Source: Butyriboletus loyo
Lineage: Eukaryota > Basidiomycota > Agaricomycetes > Boletales > Boletaceae
Direction of reading: 5' to 3'
Length of the DNA stretch: 64,000 nt
Assembly: GCA_038093515.1 (NCBI GenBank)
Contig: JBBPSI010000020.1
Span: forward strand, 124,001-188,000
In this document: positions 57,271 through 64,000 of the stretch, piece by piece
Position numbering within the stretch: the first letter of the stretch is position 1
Layout of the letters: every line of letters begins with the position of its first letter
Notes under the pieces: model-generated
What the model was told of the DNA's origin: nothing
What the model saw: the letters and a program-made list of their open reading frames with translations, nothing else
Databases searched by the model: none
Translations under genes and position numbers: made by a program

Positions 57271-59261
57271 ATGTCTTGATCTTCAAATCGTTTGCTTTTC
57301 AAATGTTCGACATTCTATATAGATCTGTCGGAGACAGGGCTGAAGTCCAGAGTTGCGTCCTAGCCACCATGACGGAGATTTCTACGGATGATACAAGTTC
57401 ATGGGACTTTTTTTTGGTTCGGATATACATATACATTCCATTTACTATCTGCCATCCGTCGTTATTATTGATAAACTTCGGGGTATTACTTCTCAGGTTT
57501 CATATCGTATTTGATCATGCCAGGATCCAGCGAGACGGGTAAGATTCGAGTGCAGGCAGCTAGATAGCGGGTACGGTATTCAATATTGGGACGAGGGAGT
57601 ACTTTTATGGACGACCCGTCTCTGTGTCAGTGTCAGTGACACTTCCTTCAAAGGTCCTGCAAATTGGAAACCAGGGCGATAGTAGTCAGGGGAAACGAGA
57701 GTAGTCAGGTGCATACCCAGGGGAGGTAAGGACCAGGTGAGGTGAGGTGAAAGGTGAACCATTGCAAGGTGTCCGAAAGGTTGGACCCTGTTCGCCTCGC
57801 TCCAGAACATCATCACTGATTCAGACTCTTTGAGATCGATCGGCCTTGGAGTCGATCGTTTGTTAATTGGTATCGTATGAAAAGTACACAGCACAGTCCG
57901 CATATGACAGGCTGTGGCGTCCCACATTGCCTTCCGTTTCGCGACGTGTGTGGGTCGCCGTCGATGCCAGGACTCGGAGCCCGTGGCAAAGTTGATTCCT
58001 TTGTCCCTGGCTTGCAGGAGAGAGGCGCCTCGATGTCCACCGTGCGTTCCATGGTTTTAGTGCAACCTCCGATCCCTCGAGTCAAATATCGAATAGCAAG
58101 TTCACCTTCAAGTTGTTAAAGCCTGCCCGAGGACTGGCCTCATCCGCATCCCTCGTCCATCCTTGACCACCACCACCACCACCACCACCACCACCACCAC
58201 CACGGACTCGGGGAACCCTGTCGCTCTCGATTGCCACGGACATTTTGCTCCGATGGGACGACATGCGAATCGCATGGATCATGTGTGTATGGTGGATTGG
58301 GTGCAACGAGGTGCTGCCCGTGTGGTCTGATAGACTCAGGGAACGCCCTGGTTGGATATCAATGTACCAATATCGAACGTTCTTGAACTTTGGGGGCACA
58401 AATACGATGTGTCACGTCCGATCCCCTCATCGTCGCCAGCTGGTCAGGGTAGGTCCAGTACGCGAGTAATACTGATCCGGGCGCACACAAGCACAGGGGG
58501 GGGAGGGCAGAGATTAAGCCATAGTTGGACACCGCATTGCAGTGCAAACCCTTCTCCTATTCCTCGAACAACCAATTCTTATCATCATCATCATCGTTCA
58601 ACGTTCACCATTCAAAGCATGTAGCGCTCTCTCAGCGATTGGCGGAAGCTCGTCAGGAATTTTTAGTCACATGAGTTCGGCCGCCGTCGAATTTAAAAAT
58701 CAGAAATTTAAAAGAGACCAAGGGAGATCCAGGAAAAAAAATGAAATGAGACACTACAATTATTTTTCGCAAAACCTGACATGCACCGGCAAGCGAGCCC
58801 GTGTAATTCCGTCGACGAATGAAAGCTCCGGTTACATTCACACAGCAGTCGCCTCGGGTTGATGCAGAAGATTGATCACATTGCACACGTTCTACTGTAT
58901 CCCTTGATATATTGGTGTGGGTTCCGTGGGGCCGACGGGACGCTCCCTTTTACACAGGGTTATACCATGAAAAGTTAATCAGTAGATTCAATACCGTCGG
59001 AAAGATCGCGACAAATTTTGATCTTCATCAAGATAAGTAGTGAGGAACTATGCATCATGTCACTTTTCTACTCTTTTACGTCTCTCACGCCGGAAACGGT
59101 CGAGTAACACACACACATCACCATACGGTACATATCATCCATCACATATTACTTGTTCCGTCCAATCGCTTCCCAGAAGATGCATATGCCCTTTGCAAGC
59201 AAACAAAGAGATAGCTCGTCCACCAATGACAACAAAGTTCTTAAGTCTTCCCGCATCGCCC
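57271..59261. other. Convergent intergenic region, no supported gene
   Basis: About 2 kb between the stops of the ArfGAP and SNF2 genes. It contains a long ACC array (58166-58203) and a few short frames. Antisense Gly-rich frames over the ACC array are repeat artefacts. No family match was recognised. Confidence 0.5.
58166..58203. repeat. (ACC)n microsatellite, about 12.5 units
   Basis: A perfect ACC array of 38 bp. It is the same motif as at 47878-47907 but lies in another intergenic region, so it is not part of the segmental duplications. Confidence 0.95.
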
Positions 59262-62200
59262 CTAGTCGTCGTTGTCATCATCCTGTCCACCTCCTCGGAA
59301 CAGCGCCAACAAATCGTCCAGGCCAAGTTTCATATTCTTGATCTTGTCACCACTCAACGCCGCCTTGGCGAGTTCTCGTTTAGCGTCTTGAAGCTGGTGT
59401 AGGGATGGGAGGAGAAAATAAGTATGAGGTCACACCATAGGGTGGGGGGTTGAATCCATCTCACACTCACCTGTAGAATCCGACTCTCCACCGTATCGGG
59501 TATCATGAGTTTGTAGATATTGACGTCCCGCGTTTGTCCAAATCGATGAGCACGGTCATATGCTTGATCCTGTTGTTCCGATGTATTGTTGCCATTCCGA
59601 TCATTCACCATTGACGACGATAAAATGTGACAAACAATCAAGCGAGAGGACCCCCAAAGGAAGACGAACAAAACAAAACAACATTTGGGAACCGAACAAG
59701 GAACGTAAGAGCAACGCTCGATCAGTATGAATGACAGGGTCAATGGCAGGAAACTCACCTCAAGCGCAGGGTTCCACCACATATCAACGAGAATCACGTT
59801 GTTGCATGCAGTCAAGTTAAGGCCTATAGTGAAAAATTACACCATATCCCGTCCGCCGCCACCCCACCAGTATGGGCGTACACCACATAACACGATCAAG
59901 TGTAAGAGGTGGTGGAACAGATGACAGTAGTGAATGTTTTATATCGAAACTTAATCAGTCACCAGTAGCAAGGGAGATCACAGGTGAAAACAGGGTTCAG
60001 GGAATAGGGAATGAAGATAGGAAAACAGGGGACGAAAGTCACCGCGAAAACGTCGTGTGCTACTTCGCGGGAACAACAGCCAGGGTTCATTATATGAAAC
60101 ATGATCCTGGAATGCAGATATGCAGCAAAATTGCCGCACCGGAAATCGACGCATGGTTCTCGATGGATATGGTCACAGAACACAAGGAAGATGGTGGAAA
60201 CGAAAGGGCAAACGCAAACTTTCACGGAACTTACCAGTACTACCCGCTTTGAATGAGATCAGTATGCAACGCGTGGTCTTGCTGGTTCGAATCTTCTCTA
60301 GACTGGCTTCCCGTTTGTCTTTGGACATTGAACCATCATCTAACGGCGTGAGTTTATCAGTGTCTGTCGCACTACATACGGCGCACAGAAGGGAGTGTCA
60401 CAGAAAATTTAATCAAAGCATACATACATCGAATATGCTTGATACCATGTGCATCCAGAAACAGTTCGATTATATCCAACATGGTTGTAAACTGCGAGAA
60501 AATGATTGTCTTTTCCGCATTCTTAGAGCGTTCATCAATCGTCTTCAAGATGTCCAGGATTTTGTTGATCTTGGCAGACTCGGGAGGAAGGTGTGAATTC
60601 AACCCAGGCTCTGTAGTTTTGGCAACAGGTTCGCAATCCTTGCAGTGTGTTGCATCGTCTCCAGCTGGCAGGCTGTAGTGAACAGAATGAAGAGAAATCT
60701 ACAAAGGATAGAGGAGCAACGGACGCAGTCTGACAGAGCTGACACTTCTTCACACCCGACATGCCCAACTGTCCGAACATAGCCGCGAGATCTTCTGTGT
60801 CGTCTTCGTCGTCTTTAGCAGCCTTGGATTCGGCTGCATCTTTGTCGATGCGATAATCCTTGGAGATAAGCGAGGGATGGTTGCAGGCTGGTATTCAACC
60901 CAGCTTAATCAATCCTGTCCTTTGCTCCCATTACACCAAATTCTTACCTTGGCGGAGCCTAAGGAGCAAAACCAATACGTGCGTATAATTGACATTGTCG
61001 GATTGAACAAGCTTATTAACCTCCGATGTCATTCTGTTTTCAAGCAACCGATAAAATTCTTTTTCAGTGGCACTGAAGGAACACTCGACCAGCTTGAGGA
61101 TACGTTCAGGCAACTGAAGGAGCGGCCTGCCATTCAGGATTTGGTTCTTAGTGCGTCGAAGCATGATTGCTTTCAGGACAACCTATAGCGCAGCAGTGTC
61201 TGGTCAAGGAATGTGCCGCAATGAGTGGATTGTAAACTGACATGCAAACGTTTCAGTGCACGGCCAGGCCGTCCGCTCTTCACAGGTTTTCCGATCTGCT
61301 CGTTGAAGGTATGCCACTCGTTAAGAGGTCGGATCCGGAGGAACTTAATCAAAGAGTACAGTTCCTCAACATTGTTTTGCCTTATGATCACGGTTGAACG
61401 AAATGGGGGTCGAAAAAAAGTAAAAGCACTTACAATGGGGTCCCTGTGAGGCACCATCGGAATTTACCTTCCAACGCACAACATGCAAGAGCACTTTTTG
61501 TGTTTCGGTTCTTGATGTTATGAGCTTCGTCTATTTGCAAATAGTTCTTCAACCGCCAGCGCTTTGGATCAGTCATGGCATCACATACCGAGCACGATGC
61601 GAAACCATTGCACTTGGAACAACGCATCTTTCGATTTGCCAGTTCTCTTTTTGCCAGCCAACTTTTTTGTCAATCCTTCCGAGGAATCGGAATCGGAGTC
61701 TGAGGCAGCTGCCATAGCCTTTGACTTTGATTTCTTGGACTTGGACTCATCTTTGGCCTCTGGAGCAAATGCTGCATATTCAGATGCAACAATCGAGTAG
61801 GACGTCACAACAACGTGCGCTTGTTTCAATTTCAAAGGGTCCGTTGTACGACTTTGACCGTGGTGCTCGATGACACGGAGCCCAACCGCCATACGTGAAA
61901 TCTCGGAAGCCCATTGCGAGACAAGAGCGACCGGGCAGACGACGCTAGAAAGGAATGAAATAAATACCATCTCAGGGATCAAATGTGTGGCTATGCCATA
62001 CAGCGTACTGGCAGCCCATCCATCCAGCTTGTCTGACTTCTTGGCACGGCCATCGACAATACGCGTGAGGGTTTGAATGGTTTTCCCAAGACTGTTTGTC
62101 GTCAGAGACAATCATGTGTAGAGCATACCTACTTACCCCATATCATCGGCTAATATCCCCCCGGTCTTCTTGGCAGCCTCACGCTCGCGCATCCAGTTTC

Positions 62201-62925
62201 GCCCGATGACCTGATGAGGTAACAACACAATGCCATCTGCGAATCCAGGTACGATGGCTTCACTCATATCTATTTCTGTATCTTCGGTGTTATTCACGGT
62301 ATCCTCAACCAACGCACGCAAGGCTTTCTCTGCTTCAGCAGAAGACATGTGAGGGTCGTGGAGGTCACGTTCGTCAGGCTCATCAAAAGTCTCCCACGTT
62401 GGGAGATCTGCGTTACTAGGAACTCGTGTTTTCACGGGGACCTCGACGGGAGCTGGGACAGCTATGCGTTGCGGCGGCACTGCGGGTGTGGCGCGGTCGA
62501 GAGTGGCTAGTATTTGGCTCTTGAAAGCCGCTCCGGTATCAATAGTGGGCTGAGAAGATTTTTGTGTTGGGCTGGTGATATCAAGACACAGGCAAACAAC
62601 ACTCAGATCGGAAACTCACGGGTCATCCTCTTCATCAGAAGAAATGATAACCGGACGGGTCCTGTCATTGTTCTTCACGGCAGGTGGGAGGGATTTAGGC
62701 TCTGAGAAATCAGAACCAGAGGAAGCTATAGACTAGTCGAATCAAGGTACGCGTCTCAGATATAAAAGCTCGTTTACTTACAATAACGCTGCCTGACTGA
62801 GAAGGTTTCTGACCTGGCCTGTAGAACTCTGGATAAATGTTTGGGTCTTTAAGGAGTTGTTTACGCCTTAAAAACGGTGAGCGTTCGAGCTATCCAAGCC
62901 AATTGTGTGCATACCTGGCTTCCAT
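59262..62925 (-). CDS. SNF2-family DNA-dependent ATPase (Rad16/ULS1-like)
   Basis: Fifteen exons from 62925 down to 59262 give 789 residues with closed phases. The ATPase domain begins after LLPHQVIGRNWMRERE. It has Walker A LADDMGLGKTIQTL (split by an intron at 62092-62136), VVCPVALVSQWASEI, DEAHNIKNRNT, and LTGTPLQNNVEELYSLIKFL. The second lobe has IIFSQFTTMLDIIELFL, GLNLTACNNVILVDMWWNP and QAYDRAHRFGQTR. Between the lobes, where Rad5/Rad16/ULS1 relatives carry a RING finger, it has only CQLC-x12-CKDC, a four-cysteine module. Family members translocate on DNA in repair or remove SUMOylated proteins; which role applies is not clear. The N-terminus (MEARRKQLLKDPNIYPEFYR) includes acidic Ser patches that may be SUMO-interacting (VIISSDEEDD). 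Exon 1 is only 11 nt, so the start is the weakest point. Confidence 0.93.
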
Positions 62926-64000
62926 GGTTGAGATCTGAATGATGATTGTAGTGAAAGAAAGAAAAGCAGGCAAGGTTCCGACACGCGACGTGTATCATTA
63001 AGTCACGTGATTGCGTCGTGTCGTGACAACGCTGTGCAGACTCTGACTCGACCAACTGTCCAACTACGAAATGTGTCCAGGACTGTCATTGAACCTCTGC
63101 AAAAGGCCCGATTTTGGACTTCCATAAAGAAAGATTTCATTGACGAAACCGGTGTCCGTTATCTCCTCGAGTTCGTTGGCAGTACTAAGAACTAAGCGGA
63201 GAATGTACGACACTGACTCATGACGACTTTTCAACCCCTCATTAGCGTCCGTTACCAGCCGATCGCACATACTGCCAACAATTCGGAGGACCTCTGGCAC
63301 GCTCTAGACACATCCATCGAATCTACTTAACAGCATCGTGTTTCTTCCATGAGAATGGACTACGCAGGTTCGAAAGATGAGTAGCCCAAGTCTCTAACCC
63401 AAGTCTTTACCCAGGGAACGCACCGCCATTGAGGCTATCGAAATACTAGTTTCACTCGGGAAGCAAGCGAACCTTTCGATCCGCCCAACCATTTCGTAGA
63501 TTGGAATGGGGGCGCTCTGCCTTTCGAAAAGTCGCGTGCATTCTGGAACCGCTTTCCTTTTCCTTTCCTTGTTCACGATCCGTTTAGCAAAAATGTAGAT
63601 TGTCAAGGAGGAACGAGTCGCGATACTACATCTTCTCTGATGCAACTTCGCATGCCTGTAAGCACGCTGGCTTACCTAGGTCCCGTAAGTGGTACACGAG
63701 ATACTGAATGGCTTCCGTTCAGTGTTACTGCCTTTTGCTGTAACGGCTATGCGCGGCGGTCTGGCCTGCTTACGACGCTGAACAAGGTCAGAAAACGAGT
63801 TCACCGTCTGTTGCCTAGTTTGTTGGACCATGCTAGCACTTTCCCCTGGCGACGTGATTCAGTGAAAAGCTCCTCGCATGTCGTGACTGCAGCGATTTCA
63901 TGGCTGCAATAGCGAGTCCGTATTCTAACACCTTGGCCAGTGACTAATGGCATTGAGGGCGATGGGAATACAGTTGATATGCTCATAATGCATAGGCTCA
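62926..64000. other. Region upstream of the SNF2 gene, no supported gene
   Basis: Contains the SNF2 promoter and several short open frames on both strands. The plus-strand frame ending at 63195 (SIKKDFIDETGVRYLLEFVG) looks protein-like but has no ATG and no convincing upstream exon. A further gene may start beyond the window edge. Confidence 0.4.

Noticed and set aside
58082..58399. Gly-rich protein on the minus strand over the ACC array
   Set aside because: The glycine run is only the translated microsatellite; flanks lack coding character.
63007..63195. Short plus-strand protein ending SIKKDFIDETGVRYLLEFVGSTKN
   Set aside because: Protein-like, but begins with GTG, has no in-frame ATG and no convincing upstream exon; kept only as a note in the region entry.

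Overview
The window is nuclear DNA of a filamentous basidiomycete, probably an agaricomycete. Genes are cut by many 48-90 nt introns with GT...AG borders, often with CTGAC-like branch sites. The housekeeping genes are of fungal type, and one locus carries an expanded family of stand-alone WD40 proteins. I read everything by eye and ran no database search. Exon models were accepted when phases closed and total CDS length was divisible by three.

Two gene blocks look ordinary. Block 1 (8.6-20.2 kb) holds an 11-exon DHA2-type MFS transporter, a 158-aa protein of unknown function, a 1239-aa Ser/Pro-rich protein and an intact three-exon Pro/Ser-rich gene. Block 2 (44.3-62.9 kb) holds an intact 8-exon UDP-glucose 6-dehydrogenase (UGDH), an EST1/SMG7-like 14-3-3/TPR protein, a 134-aa orphan, a short KPWE-motif (PEX39/C6orf226-like) protein divergent from an ArfGAP with NPF motifs, and a 15-exon SNF2-family ATPase with a compact four-cysteine module.

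The rest (1-8 kb and 20-44 kb) is a mosaic of segmental duplications. A repeated block holds a WD40 gene, a 5' flank with frameshifted coding remnants, and a 3' flank. It occurs five times: twice on + (starts 638 and 5629) and three times on - (starts 23056, 31981 and 39916), plus one truncated tail at 42.4-43.1 kb. Around these lie recurring fragments of three other genes: guanine deaminase (four pieces, no intact copy in the window), UGDH (one promoter/exon-1 piece and two exon-2/3 pieces), and the Pro/Ser-rich gene (three pieces). Two copies of a second, decayed WD40 gene are also present. From 19 to 44 kb the order repeats as Pro/Ser-rich (+), WD40 (-), guanine deaminase (-), second WD40 (+), UGDH piece (+), Pro/Ser-rich (+).

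The main exon of all five WD40 copies stays open through about 310 codons, while almost every passenger fragment is frameshifted, truncated or fused. The locus therefore looks like recent amplification of one WD40 gene that dragged and shredded its neighbours. One copy carries a perfect 26-bp-arm hairpin absent from its sister, a template-switch-like signature. The two UGDH parent-intron-1 halves appear in separate fragments.
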